Part shown: positions 54,942 to 63,793 of the stretch, piece after piece | How positions within the stretch are numbered: the first letter of the stretch is position 1 | How the letters are laid out: each line of letters starts with the position of its first letter | Source of the DNA: Terrabacter sp. MAHUQ-38 | Lineage (GTDB): Bacteria; Actinomycetota; Actinomycetes; Actinomycetales; Dermatophilaceae | DNA length: 64,000 nt | NCBI RefSeq assembly: GCF_014518425.1 | Contig: NZ_JACVCU010000002.1 | Span: 682,001 to 746,000, forward strand | Direction of reading: 5' to 3' | Notes under the pieces: model-generated | The model's input: the letters and a program-made list of their open reading frames with translations, nothing else | The model's database searches: none | What the model was told of the DNA's origin: nothing | Translations under genes and position numbers: made by a program

Positions 54942-55646
54942 TCAGGCGTTGACGCCGACGCCCTGCTCGATGACGAGCGAGCACACCGGGCTCGAGCCGT
55001 CCGCGATGCCGAGAGTGGAGAGCAGGGTGAGGGTCAGCTCGTGGTGGCCCCGCGGCCCGGGGTGGAAGCTGTCGTCCAGCCAGCCGGCGGGCGCGACCTC
55101 TCCGTCGGCGGCCTCCTGCCACGCTGCGGCGTGGTCGACGACGAGAACGCCGAGGTCGCGAGCGACCTCGCGCACCGCCTCGGCATAGAGCGCGAGGTGG
55201 CGCGGGGTGCGGCCCTCGCCCTCGAGCACCGGCGGGGGCGTCTGCAGCACGACGGTGGCGCCGACGTCGCGAGAGCGCTGGACGATCTGGTCCATGCGGT
55301 AGCGAAAGCCGCGCACACCGTCCTCGCCGGCGAGGATGTCATTCGTGCCGTACATCGCGAAGACGACGTCAGGCGCGAAACGCCCTGCGCGCCAGTGGAA
55401 CTCAGACAAGAGGTCCTCCGCAGTGGCGCCGGACACCCCGCTGTTGACAACCGTGTCCCCACGTCGTCCCAGCTCACCGCGGACGCGCTCGGCGAAGTGC
55501 TCGACGTAGTTGCGGTGACCGCGCGTGTGGGCGACTCCCTGGGTGATGCTGTCGCCGAGGAAGACCCACGTCACGGGCGGGCCGGACAGGATCTCTCGGA
55601 GTCGGTCGGCGTCGCGGCGGGCGTACTCGTCGGCGGTGAAGTCCAT
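54942..55646 (-). CDS. SGNH/GDSL-family hydrolase
   Basis: 234 residues. Block I VFLGDSITQGVAH (catalytic Ser), block II NSGVSGATAEDLL, block III AMYGTNDILAG, and block V DSFHPGPRGHHEL (Asp and His). No signal peptide, so probably cytosolic esterase or lysophospholipase-type. ATG at 55644-55646; TACGTT (55653-55658) ends six bases upstream, consistent with leaderless transcription. Not closely similar to the SGNH protein at 42267. Confidence 0.88.
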   Translation of the reverse strand: MDFTADEYARRDADRLREILSGPPVTWVFLGDSITQGVAHTRGHRNYVEHFAERVRGELGRRGDTVVNSGVSGATAEDLLSEFHWRAGRFAPDVVFAMYGTNDILAGEDGVRGFRYRMDQIVQRSRDVGATVVLQTPPPVLEGEGRTPRHLALYAEAVREVARDLGVLVVDHAAAWQEAADGEVAPAGWLDDSFHPGPRGHHELTLTLLSTLGIADGSSPVCSLVIEQGVGVNA

Positions 55647-55706
55647 TACCGCAACGTAACAAGCGATCGTGCGCGCGCGACTCCCCCGGACCAGCCTGTG
55701 GGACGC

Positions 55707-56723
55707 TCAGGCCGCTCCCGCCCGGACCGGTGGCGTCGCCCCCTCCCGGCCCGACCCGAGCGCGACGCCGGCAGCGAGCGGCTGGGGCCGGTCGTCGCCG
55801 TGCAGCGTGGGCTCGATCGGCAGCCGGTCGACGAACCGCGCGACCGCTCCTGCGACCGCCGCGTCGGCAAGGATCCTCCGGTGGCCGAGCCCGGCCGTCG
55901 AGAGCAGCTGCGCACCCGGCCAGGAGCGCACCAGCCGGGTCGAGGGCTCGTGCGGCGCCTCCCGGTCCAGCAGGTCGTGCACGACCAGCAGCTCAGGGCG
56001 TTCCACTGGCGACAGGGTCGCTGCGATCGCTACGAGGTCGAGCACGTCGACCTCGTAGCCGGTGCGACGCCGCGCCCGCTCGCTGAGCCGTCGGGCCGAG
56101 CGCTCGCCCAGGCCAAGCTCGGCGCGCAGCCGCTCGAGCAGGTCCGGTATGCCGGTCGGTGGGGCCACCAGGACGAGCCGCTCGGTTGCGAGCCACCCGT
56201 CGCGGACGGCGAGCAGCGACGCCAGCGCGCCCATCGAGTGGGCAACGACGGCACGGGCGGGACCGAACCGGGCAGCGACGGCATCGAGGGCCCGTCCGAG
56301 CTCGACCGCGTCGCTCGACTCGGCCCCGTGGCGCCCGGGGTCGGAGTGGCCGTGGCTGAGACCGTCGAACGCCACGACGCCAAGCCCTCGCTCGAGAAGC
56401 GGCGACACGAGGGGTGTCATCTGCTCGAGGGTGCCGCCCCAGCCGTGGACGAGGTAGACGACCGGCCCCTCACCCCACGACCAGCCCCGAACCACGCGCC
56501 CGCGCAGCTGCACCTCGAAGGGCATGCCCAGCAGCTCGCGCATCCCGAGGACGCCATCGACCGACGTGACATCGACACGGCGGGCGACGCGTGCAGGGAG
56601 CCGGAACCAGAGTCGCTCGGCGAACCGAGCCGCCGTGTCAGGTGCGACGGGCTCGAGGCCACGGAAGCCGAGCCGCAGAATAGACCGAGCGATCGTGCTT
56701 TTCTTGGGTGATGAAGTGGCCAT
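55707..56723 (-). CDS. Alpha/beta hydrolase
   Basis: 338 residues. Oxyanion-loop motif VYLVHGWGGTLEQM, nucleophile elbow VVAHSMGALASLL, acid near LLVVHDLLDREAPH, and His in TAGLGHRRIL: a complete catalytic triad. Lipid or ester substrate is likely but unknown. It follows the TetR gene by 63 bases on the same strand and is probably regulated by it. Confidence 0.88.
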   Translation of the reverse strand: MATSSPKKSTIARSILRLGFRGLEPVAPDTAARFAERLWFRLPARVARRVDVTSVDGVLGMRELLGMPFEVQLRGRVVRGWSWGEGPVVYLVHGWGGTLEQMTPLVSPLLERGLGVVAFDGLSHGHSDPGRHGAESSDAVELGRALDAVAARFGPARAVVAHSMGALASLLAVRDGWLATERLVLVAPPTGIPDLLERLRAELGLGERSARRLSERARRRTGYEVDVLDLVAIAATLSPVERPELLVVHDLLDREAPHEPSTRLVRSWPGAQLLSTAGLGHRRILADAAVAGAVARFVDRLPIEPTLHGDDRPQPLAAGVALGSGREGATPPVRAGAA

Positions 56724-56786
56724 GCGACCCTCCTGGGGTGGATGTCTGAGGTGACGAGAAGGTGAGGCGCCGGGATCGGGACGGGT

Positions 56787-57389
56787 TCAGTCGGGCCCGC
56801 CGGCGGGTCGACAGCTGCCGAGGAGACGCTCGAACGCACGCCTCGCGCGGGTCTCCGCCGCGTCGTCGCGCATGAGCCGCCGGGCATGGTGGTGGGCCAG
56901 CACGATGCCCTCGAGCTCGTAGGCGAACTGCTCCGCATCCACGTCGTCGCGGAAGTGCCCTTCGCTCACGGCGGTGCCGACGATGAGGATGACGGACTCG
57001 AGCTTGTCGCGCTCCGCCCGCACCAGCTCGTCACGGACGGCGCCCTCCTGGTCGTCGAACTCGCTTGCGGCGTCGACGAAGATGCATCCTCCACCGAATC
57101 CCGTCGACTGCCAGGTGAGCCACCGGTCGAAGAACTGCCGAAGTCGCGGCTCCCCGCGAGGTGTGGCAAGGGTCGGGCGCATGACCGCGTCGGTGAAGCG
57201 GTCGCGGGCGTGCTGGAGGACCTCGACCTGGAGCGCCTCCTTGGACGCGAAGTGGGCGTAGAGGCCGCTCTTGCTCAGCTTCGTGGCGGCGGCGAGGGTC
57301 CCGATCGTCAGGCCACCGAGGCCGACGAGCGAGGCGAGCTCAGTGGCCTCGTCGAGGACGGCGGTCTTCGTGTTCTCACCCTTGCCCAT
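56787..57389 (-). CDS. TetR/AcrR-family regulator
   Basis: 200 residues. The N-terminal helix-turn-helix has GLTIGTLAAATKLSKSGLYAHFASKEAL, typical TetR. The C-terminal ligand/dimer domain (residues about 80-190) contains GGGCIFVDAASEFDD, seen in a subgroup of TetR proteins with TetR_C-like domains. It is the first gene of a unit with the alpha/beta hydrolase. A promoter TTGCCA-N17-TTTTAT lies on the minus strand at 57397-57425, close to the start, where self-repression would act. Confidence 0.9.
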   Translation of the reverse strand: MGKGENTKTAVLDEATELASLVGLGGLTIGTLAAATKLSKSGLYAHFASKEALQVEVLQHARDRFTDAVMRPTLATPRGEPRLRQFFDRWLTWQSTGFGGGCIFVDAASEFDDQEGAVRDELVRAERDKLESVILIVGTAVSEGHFRDDVDAEQFAYELEGIVLAHHHARRLMRDDAAETRARRAFERLLGSCRPAGGPD

Positions 57390-57396
57390 GACTCCA

Positions 57397-57425
57397 TAAA
57401 AGCACGACCGTTCGGCTGTGGCAAG
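57397..57425 (-). promoter_or_regulatory. Promoter of the TetR gene
   Basis: TTGCCA (-35), 17-base spacer, TTTTAT (-10) on the minus strand. The spacer contains the partly symmetric CCGAACGGTCG, a possible TetR operator. Confidence 0.45.
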
Positions 57426-57450
57426 GGTTGGGGCACGCGCGCGCCCGGGC

Positions 57451-57960
57451 TCACGCCACCGCCCAGGAGCGCACGATCCCCGACCACACCGCGACGCTGT
57501 CCGGCACGATGCTCCCGGGATCCTCGTCGATCCGCCGCACGAGCTCCTCCACGGTCACCCACTCCCCCCACGCCACCTCCTCCGGCTGCCAACGGATCAC
57601 GCCGTCCCACACGACGACGTAGCGGAAGGCCCGGTAGCGCGTCGCGGCGTCGGCGTAGTCCGCGACGCCGAAAGGCTCGAGGGCGGCTCCGGAGACGGCG
57701 AGCTCCTCCTCGACCTCGCGCACCGCCCCGACGTCGGGGTCCTCGCCCGCGAGCAGCACGCCGCCCGAGGCGAAGTCGAGCAGTCCCGCGTAGACGTCCT
57801 TGGTCGTCGTGCGGCGGTGGAGGTAGATCCTGCCGGCCGAGTCACGCACGACGACGGACGACGCGGCGTGACGCAGGTTGCGTGCACGCATGACCGAGCG
57901 CGGGGCCGACCCGGACACGCGACCCGCCTCGTCGTAGAGGGCGACCTCCTCGTCGGCCAT
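57451..57960 (-). CDS. Nudix hydrolase
   Basis: 169 residues. The Nudix box GGVLLAGEDPDVGAVREVEE is present, with the metal-binding glutamates intact, but the usual glycine after the second EE is Ala (ELAV). N-terminal HAASSVVVRDSAGRIYLHRRTTTKDVYAGLLDF resembles isopentenyl-diphosphate isomerase/YfcD-type members. Substrate unknown. ATG at 57958-57960. Twelve bases after the DUF6912-like gene. Confidence 0.88.
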   Translation of the reverse strand: MADEEVALYDEAGRVSGSAPRSVMRARNLRHAASSVVVRDSAGRIYLHRRTTTKDVYAGLLDFASGGVLLAGEDPDVGAVREVEEELAVSGAALEPFGVADYADAATRYRAFRYVVVWDGVIRWQPEEVAWGEWVTVEELVRRIDEDPGSIVPDSVAVWSGIVRSWAVA

Positions 57961-57972
57961 GGTCCGCGCAGC

Positions 57973-58416
57973 TCAGGCGCCGAAGAAGCCGCGGACGTCG
58001 TCGAGCTCGGTGACGTCGTACCAGAGCAGCTCGTCGGCCTCCTCGTCGACTCCGACGGCGACGTCGTCGTCGACGTGGAACGAGGCGACCCGCGACAGCG
58101 GGATCGGTGCCGTCAGAACGACTTTCGAGACCGGTGCGCCCTCTCGGGGCGCTACCCAGGCGGGGTCGGCATCGGCCGACGCCACGACCCGCCGGTCTGC
58201 CGGTGCCGCCCGCAACGCGCCCGCGGCGGCCACGGCGTCGCTGAAGGCGGCGTACTCGAGGTCCTCGACGTCGAGCCCCGGCGCCGCGCGCTCGAGTCCG
58301 GGGGTGACGGCATACGCCTGGCGGGGGGTGCCCGGCCCGGCGGCGAGCGACCCTGCGGCAGCGAGCTGCTCGAGGCCCTCGCGCCCGAGGGGCACGTACA
58401 CCCGCACGACGGGCAT
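57973..58416 (-). CDS. DUF6912-like small protein
   Basis: 147 residues starting MPVVRVYVPLGREGLEQLAA, with AYAVTPGLERAAPGLDVEDL and VVASADADPAWVAP. I recognise this as a conserved actinobacterial family without known function (DUF6912-like). The ATG shares one base with the stop of the upstream acyltransferase gene (TGATG), so it is translated with it. Confidence 0.72.
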   Translation of the reverse strand: MPVVRVYVPLGREGLEQLAAAGSLAAGPGTPRQAYAVTPGLERAAPGLDVEDLEYAAFSDAVAAAGALRAAPADRRVVASADADPAWVAPREGAPVSKVVLTAPIPLSRVASFHVDDDVAVGVDEEADELLWYDVTELDDVRGFFGA

Positions 58417-59837
58417 CAGGACTCCCTGCCGCTCGTCAGCTCGGCGAGCGACTCCACGATCGACTGACCGAGCACGTCCACGTCGGGCATCGCCTCCCGG
58501 TCGGCGTTGAGCCCGAAGTAGACGCCACCGGCGTACGACGTGATGCCGATCGAGAGGGCCTGGCCCTTCGCGAGCGGCGTCACGGGGTAGGTCGAGAGCA
58601 TCTCGGCGTCACCGGCGTACAGCGGGGTCTGGGGGCCGGGGACGTTGGTGATCATGACGTTGTAGAGGCGGCGCGACATCGCTGAGCCGAGCCGGGCACC
58701 GAGCGCGTGCAGCGTCGGGGGCGCGAAGCCCGCGAGGTTGGCGAGCGAGGTGGCCCCGACCGCCTGACCGCCCTCCATCTGCTGGCGCATCGCGAACGCG
58801 ATCTGGTGCAACCGCATCGAGGCCCCCGGCTCGCCGACCGGGAGGTTGACGACACATGCCATCACCTGGTTGGCGTACATACCGGTCGGGTCGTCGCCGT
58901 AGATGCTGACCGGCACCATGGCGCGCACCGCGGTGTGCGGACTGACGGCCTCCCCACGGCCGAGCAGCCATGAGCGGAAACCGCCGGCGATCGTCGCGAG
59001 CACGACGTCGTTGATCGTCACGTCCTCGGCATACGCCCCGCGGGCGAGCCGCTTGCGCACGAGGCGGTAGTCGTCGAGGTCGGTCGCGATCATCACCCAC
59101 CGACGAGCCGAGCCGATCTCGGCGTTGAGCGGCGAGTAGGGGGCCGGCCGGGCCGCCGTGCGCGCCACCGTCGAGAGGACCTGGCCCGCCGACTCGACCG
59201 CGCGAAGCCCCACGTTGAGGGCGTCGTTGACGCCGCCACGGACGAGGTCGACGACCTGCGTCGGCCGGCGCACCGCATCGACGACGGCCCCGGTCACCAG
59301 CTCGACCGACGACGGCGCACGGCTCGGCTCCCACGGTGGTGGGTCGTCGTCGAGGTCCTCGCCCTTGACGGCGTCGACGATGACGTGGGCGATGTCGAGG
59401 GCGTTGACGCCGTCGATGAGGGCGTGGTGCGTCTTCGTCACGATCGCGAATCGCCCCTCCTGCAGGCCCTCCACGAGGTAGACCTCCCACAGCGGGCGCG
59501 TGCGGTCGAGCTTACGGGGCTGGACCCGGGCCACGAAGTCCTGCAGCTGGCGGTCGCTCCCCGGCCGCGGCAGGCCGGCGCGGCGCACGTGGTAACCCAT
59601 GTCGAACGCCTCGTCGTCGACCCAGACCGGGTTGGCGATGCGGCCCGGCACGTCGCGGACCTTCTGCCGGAAGCGCGGGATCGCGCCGATGCGGCTCTCG
59701 ATGATCCGCACGAGCTGGTCGTAGTCGAAGCCCTCGCTCGGCGGCTCGAAGACCATGACCGAACCGACGTGCATCGACGTGGTGGCCTCCTCGAGGTAGA
59801 GGAACGACGCGTCGAGCGAGGTCAGCCGGTCGGACAT
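58416..59837 (-). CDS. Wax ester synthase/diacylglycerol acyltransferase
   Basis: 473-residue bifunctional acyltransferase of the WS/DGAT family that makes wax esters or triacylglycerol from acyl-CoA. It begins DRLTSLDASFLYLEE, the usual N-terminus. The catalytic motif HHALIDG is at about 137-143, and the second conserved block is MITNVPGPQTPLY. ATG at 59835-59837; an upstream extension in the frame is rejected because the family starts at this Met. Storage lipid synthesis is the likely role. Confidence 0.95.
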   Translation of the reverse strand: MSDRLTSLDASFLYLEEATTSMHVGSVMVFEPPSEGFDYDQLVRIIESRIGAIPRFRQKVRDVPGRIANPVWVDDEAFDMGYHVRRAGLPRPGSDRQLQDFVARVQPRKLDRTRPLWEVYLVEGLQEGRFAIVTKTHHALIDGVNALDIAHVIVDAVKGEDLDDDPPPWEPSRAPSSVELVTGAVVDAVRRPTQVVDLVRGGVNDALNVGLRAVESAGQVLSTVARTAARPAPYSPLNAEIGSARRWVMIATDLDDYRLVRKRLARGAYAEDVTINDVVLATIAGGFRSWLLGRGEAVSPHTAVRAMVPVSIYGDDPTGMYANQVMACVVNLPVGEPGASMRLHQIAFAMRQQMEGGQAVGATSLANLAGFAPPTLHALGARLGSAMSRRLYNVMITNVPGPQTPLYAGDAEMLSTYPVTPLAKGQALSIGITSYAGGVYFGLNADREAMPDVDVLGQSIVESLAELTSGRES

Positions 59838-59877
59838 GGTCACACTCTGCCAGACGCCCCTGCCTAGGATCGTGGCC

Positions 59878-60264
59878 ATGCGTGCGTTTCGTGCCCTTCC
59901 GTATGCCGTCTGCGTCCTGGCGCTCTCGGGTGTGGCCGCGTGCTCCTCGGGGACCCCCGCCGACGGGTCCGGCACGCCGACGCCCGCCGTGTCGGCGGGC
60001 ACCGTCAAGCGCCTCGAGGTGACCGTCACCGGAACCACCGTGACGCCGGCCCCGGCCCAGGTCGACCTGCCCGTCGGCTCCACCCTCGAGCTCGTCGTGA
60101 CCGCCGACCACGACGACGAGCTGCACGCCCACGGGTTCGATGTCGAGGCCCCGCTCAAGGCGGGTGTGCCGGCGACGCTGCGCCTGACGGCCGAGGAACC
60201 CGGCGTCTACGAGGTCGAGACGCACGAGCCGGCCCTGACCCTGCTCTCCGTCGCCGTCCGCTGA
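59878..60264 (+). CDS. Small lipoprotein with cupredoxin-like domain
   Basis: 128 residues. The signal peptide and lipobox (LSGVAAC) put the lipid-bearing Cys at about residue 20. The mature part is a beta-sandwich-like domain with QVDLPVGSTLELVVTADHDD, a His-containing ELHAHGFD and a Glu/His-rich end VYEVETHEPALTLLSV, similar to cupredoxin or copper-handling domains. ATG at 59878; TAGGAT ends seven bases upstream (leaderless). The next gene starts two bases on. Metal binding is inferred. Confidence 0.75.
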   Translation: MRAFRALPYAVCVLALSGVAACSSGTPADGSGTPTPAVSAGTVKRLEVTVTGTTVTPAPAQVDLPVGSTLELVVTADHDDELHAHGFDVEAPLKAGVPATLRLTAEEPGVYEVETHEPALTLLSVAVR

Positions 60265-60265
60265 C

Positions 60266-61591
60266 GTGGTCGTCGCACTCGCGCCGGCGCACGGCGTCGG
60301 CAGCCGTGGCGACCTGCCGCTGCCGTTCGCAGCGCTCGTCATCGGCGCGGTCGCGGCGCTGCTCATCTCCTTCGTGGCCATCGGGACGCTCTGGCGTGAA
60401 CCTCGGCTGCGTGACACCGACGGCCTGCTCCTGCCTCCCCCGGTGGCTGCGGTGCTCGACTCCGGCTGGCCCCGGGTCGGGGCCCGTGTCCTCGCCGCCG
60501 TCCTCACCGTCTGGACTGTTGCGGCGCTCGTCCTCGGTCCGGACTCCGCGCGCAACCCGGTGCCACACGTCGTCTACGTCTGGCTCTGGGTCGGGCTGGC
60601 GTTCGCCTCGATGCTCCTCGGCCCAGTGTGGCGCGTCATCAACCCGTTGCGGGCGCTGCACTCCGGCCTGTTGAGGCTCGCCCGTGTGTCCCCCGACCTC
60701 GCGGCGCTGCCGTACCGCTGGGGCCTCTGGCCCGCCGCGGTCGGTCTCGGAACGTTCACGTGGGTCGAGCTCGTCGCCGAGGAGAACACCTCGCTGAGTT
60801 TCCTACAGCTGCTCGTCGCCGGCTTCGTCGCGGTGTCCCTGCTCGGCGCAGCCGTCTTCGGTCGGGTGTGGTTCGACCGGGCGGACCCGTTCGAGGCATG
60901 GTCCCGACTGCTGGGACTGCTGTCCCCGCTCGGGCGCCGGGCCGACGGCCGATGGGTCCTGCGCACGCCTCTGCACGGCGTCAACAGCCTCCGCGGCCAG
61001 CGCGGCCTGGTGCCCACCGTCGCCGTCATGCTCGGCGGCACGGCATACGACGGCTTCTCGGCCAACCTCTCGTGGGCCACGTTCGTCCAGACCTCGCCGG
61101 TTCCCTCGTCGCTGCTCAAGACGGCCACGATGCTCGGGTTCTTCGGGCTGGTGGCGCTGACCCTGTGGGTCGCCTCGCTGGTCTCGGTGCGTCTTGCGGG
61201 CGAAGCTGTGCGCGAGTCGTTCACGTTCGTCAGCGACATCGCGCCATCGCTGCTGCCCATCGCAGGCGGGTACGTCGTCGCGCACTACTGGTCGCTGTGG
61301 GTCTACCAGGGGCAGTATGCGTGGCGCCTGCTGACCGACCCCCTGGGCACGGGCGCTGACCTGCTCGGCACGGCCGAGCTCACGCCGAACGACGCGCTCA
61401 TCCAACCGACGCTCGTGGCGACGATCCAGGCGGTCAGCATCGTCGTCGGCCACCTGCTCGGCGTGCTCGCCGCGCACGAGCGCGCCGTCACTGTGCTCGA
61501 CCGGCGAGCGGCCGTCATCGGCCAGGTGCCGCTCATGGTCGTCATGGTCATCTACACCCTCGGCGGCCTGACCATCCTCTTCGCCCCCTGA
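60266..61591 (+). CDS. Polytopic membrane protein (fenitrothion hydrolase-like annotation family)
   Basis: 441 residues, about 11-12 hydrophobic helices. Conserved-looking polar loops: GPVWRVINPLRALHSG, WFDRADPFEAWSRLL, GGTAYDGFSANLSW and AHYWSLWVYQGQYAW. Such proteins are often annotated in actinobacteria after FedA/fenitrothion hydrolase and are usually encoded beside a cupredoxin-like lipoprotein, as here. The true function is unknown; a metal-dependent membrane process is plausible. GTG start one base after the lipoprotein stop. Confidence 0.75.
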   Translation: MVVALAPAHGVGSRGDLPLPFAALVIGAVAALLISFVAIGTLWREPRLRDTDGLLLPPPVAAVLDSGWPRVGARVLAAVLTVWTVAALVLGPDSARNPVPHVVYVWLWVGLAFASMLLGPVWRVINPLRALHSGLLRLARVSPDLAALPYRWGLWPAAVGLGTFTWVELVAEENTSLSFLQLLVAGFVAVSLLGAAVFGRVWFDRADPFEAWSRLLGLLSPLGRRADGRWVLRTPLHGVNSLRGQRGLVPTVAVMLGGTAYDGFSANLSWATFVQTSPVPSSLLKTATMLGFFGLVALTLWVASLVSVRLAGEAVRESFTFVSDIAPSLLPIAGGYVVAHYWSLWVYQGQYAWRLLTDPLGTGADLLGTAELTPNDALIQPTLVATIQAVSIVVGHLLGVLAAHERAVTVLDRRAAVIGQVPLMVVMVIYTLGGLTILFAP

Positions 61592-61631
61592 CGCAGGACG
61601 CGCGCGGTGGTGTGACCGTATGCCGTGCGGC

Positions 61632-63134
61632 TCAGGCGCCGGCGGCCACCGAGGAACGCCGGGACGACCGACGGCTCCGGCGCTCGCGACGCCCGCCGAC
61701 CGGCGCGGACCACGGGACGAGGGCCGTCGCGAGATCGGCCACGGCCCAGCGCACCGGCGACTCGGGGGCGTGCTCTACGAGCGAGCGCCCCGCGAGCAGC
61801 GCGCCGTCCAGGGCCGCTGCGTCGTCAGGCACGAACCGCACCGACGTCAGGCCGGCGAAGCGCAGCAGCGAGTCGGCGATTCGCGACTCGGGCCGCGAGC
61901 CGACGGCGGTGGCGCGCACCCGGTTGACGACGGGGACCGGCGCTCCCGACGGCACGGTGCCGAGCTGCTGAAGGCCGCGGACGAGACGCTGGAGCGCGAC
62001 GGGGTCGGCGCCACCGACGGCGACGACGAGGTCCGAGGCCCCAAGAGAGGTGAGCGTGGCCTCGTTGCGGCGTGGGGCCACCGTGTCGTAGCTCAGCTCT
62101 TCGTCGTCCTCCAGGCAGAAGCCGCAGTCGACGACGACGACCTGGACCAGGGACCGGCTCAGCTCGAGCACGCGCTCGAGAGCGGCGGCGCGGACCTCGG
62201 GCCAGCGCTCGGCCTTGGGCAGGCCGGTGAGCACACGGAGCCCGGACACCACCTCCGGGGCGATCCGCGAGAGGGCCGGCAGGTCGAGCAGGCCCTGCTG
62301 TGCGGCGCGACAGGCCGCCGCGATGCCGGGCGCCTCGTCGAGCAGCCCCAGGGCCTGCGCGACGCAGCCACCATAGGTGTCGGCGTCGACGAGCAGGACC
62401 TCGGTTCCGCGGCTGGCGAGCTCGGCGGCGAGGGTCGTGGCCATCGTCGTGCGGCCGGGAGCACCGGTCGGCCCCCAGACCGCGATGACTGGCGCGCGGG
62501 ACGGGCGGCGCATGTGGCGCGCGGTGGCACCGAGGTCGCCCCTGTCGTCGGCGTCGTGCGGGTCCTCGGCGTCGCGAGGGTCGGATCGGTCGATCTCGAG
62601 GTCGCCGACCGTCGTCGCCCGGGCCTGCGCCCCTCCGGCCGGGCGCCAGGAGGCGGCCTCCTCGTGAGCGGAGGCTTCGGCAGCCACGGGCGGGACGGCA
62701 TACGCGTCGGACTGCGGACCGGCGTGGGCCGCCGGCTCGGGAGCGTCGGGGCCGGCCAGCGCAGCCTCGAGCTCGTCGACGGGCGTGGCAGTGGTGTCAA
62801 CGAGGCGTTCGGCCCAGCGATCGGCCCCCGCGTCGGCAGCCAGTGTGGCCGTGACAGTCAGCTGCCGCAGCCGGCGCTCGGCGCCCTCGTCGTCCGGCGG
62901 GTGCAGGCCGATGACTCGGATCCCGTTGCCGCGCAGTCGGGTCACCACAGTGAGGTCGAGCCCGCGAAGGTCGGAGGAGACGACGGCCGTGTCGCCGACT
63001 CCGGCATCGGCGAGGGACAGGAGCTCGGCCACGTCGGCGCAGCGGCGGCTCACGGTCACCCCGGGCACTTCCTCGAGGACCGTCGCGACGGCTGACTCCC
63101 AGTGGTGGCTGAGAGCGGTCAGGACCTCGGTCAT
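61632..63134 (-). CDS. CpaE/TadZ-like ATPase of a Tad pilus locus
   Basis: 500 residues. The N-terminal receiver-like region (about 1-120) is degenerate. A disordered acidic linker (about 120-210) leads to a MinD/ParA-type ATPase. The P-loop reads WGPTGAPGRTTMATTLAAEL: the signature lysine of the deviant Walker A (KGG) is replaced by PTG and the second lysine by Arg. The switch element VLLVDADTYGG and VVVDCGF are present. TadZ/CpaE proteins place the pilus machine at the cell pole. ATG overlaps the CpaB-like stop (ATGA). Arg/Ser-rich C-terminus (RRERRSRRSSRRSS). Confidence 0.85.
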   Translation of the reverse strand: MTEVLTALSHHWESAVATVLEEVPGVTVSRRCADVAELLSLADAGVGDTAVVSSDLRGLDLTVVTRLRGNGIRVIGLHPPDDEGAERRLRQLTVTATLAADAGADRWAERLVDTTATPVDELEAALAGPDAPEPAAHAGPQSDAYAVPPVAAEASAHEEAASWRPAGGAQARATTVGDLEIDRSDPRDAEDPHDADDRGDLGATARHMRRPSRAPVIAVWGPTGAPGRTTMATTLAAELASRGTEVLLVDADTYGGCVAQALGLLDEAPGIAAACRAAQQGLLDLPALSRIAPEVVSGLRVLTGLPKAERWPEVRAAALERVLELSRSLVQVVVVDCGFCLEDDEELSYDTVAPRRNEATLTSLGASDLVVAVGGADPVALQRLVRGLQQLGTVPSGAPVPVVNRVRATAVGSRPESRIADSLLRFAGLTSVRFVPDDAAALDGALLAGRSLVEHAPESPVRWAVADLATALVPWSAPVGGRRERRSRRSSRRSSVAAGA

Positions 63135-63793
63135 GCTCCGCCGCCGGTCACGGCTCCGACTGACGGGACGAGCGTCAGCTTGGCCTCACCGTCGACGGCC
63201 TCGACGAGGGGTTGCACCTTGTCGGCGGGCACGTAGATCTGCACGGACGTCAGCGACCCTGAACCGAAACCACCCGAGCTCGTCAGCACACCGGCGACCG
63301 CGGCGGCCTCGAGCACCTTGGTCGTCGTGGCCTTGGCCTGCTCGCCCGTTGTCGCGGCCTTCGGCGTGACGAAGACGTCGACCCGGCTGCCGCGCGCCAG
63401 GCCTGACGTGGCCATGGCGTCGGCCCGGACGGTGACCCGCTGGACGCCCACGGCGTCGGCGTCGCCCAGGGCGGACACGGGCACGAGCTCGCCTGCGCGC
63501 ACGTCGCGAACCAGGAAGGAGCCGACCGGGGCCGGCGCGTCGGCGCCGAGGTAGGTGCTCATGCCGTCGGCGAGCCGCACGTCGGCGCGCACGAACGACC
63601 CCGGCTCGATCTCGTCGCCGGCCACGAGGTTGGTCGCAGCCACCCAGACGGGCAGGCGGTCGTCGGCGCTCGACACCGCCTTGGCGCCCAGGGTCGCGGC
63701 CACGATGACGAGAAGCACCCCCACGACCAGACGGCTGTCCCGCCAGGACGGCCGTTGCAGGCGTTTCGCCGTCGGTCTGGCCAGCTCGGTCAT
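63131..63793 (-). CDS. CpaB/RcpC-like pilus assembly protein with SAF domain
   Basis: 220 residues. One N-terminal transmembrane helix (about 22-42; LVVGVLLVIVAATLGAKAV), then a SAF-like domain (PVWVAATNLVAGDEIEPGSF) and an extracytoplasmic C-terminal region with the RGSRVDVFVTP element. This is the usual design of CpaB/RcpC in Tad/Flp pilus loci. ATG at 63791-63793 with AGGGGG six bases upstream. It is coupled to the CpaE-like gene by ATGA. Confidence 0.85.
   Translation of the reverse strand: MTELARPTAKRLQRPSWRDSRLVVGVLLVIVAATLGAKAVSSADDRLPVWVAATNLVAGDEIEPGSFVRADVRLADGMSTYLGADAPAPVGSFLVRDVRAGELVPVSALGDADAVGVQRVTVRADAMATSGLARGSRVDVFVTPKAATTGEQAKATTTKVLEAAAVAGVLTSSGGFGSGSLTSVQIYVPADKVQPLVEAVDGEAKLTLVPSVGAVTGGGA

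Noticed and set aside
42267-55646. The two SGNH hydrolases as a recent duplication
   Set aside because: Beyond the four catalytic blocks they share little, and block I differs (GAS versus GDS); they are separate members of the superfamily.
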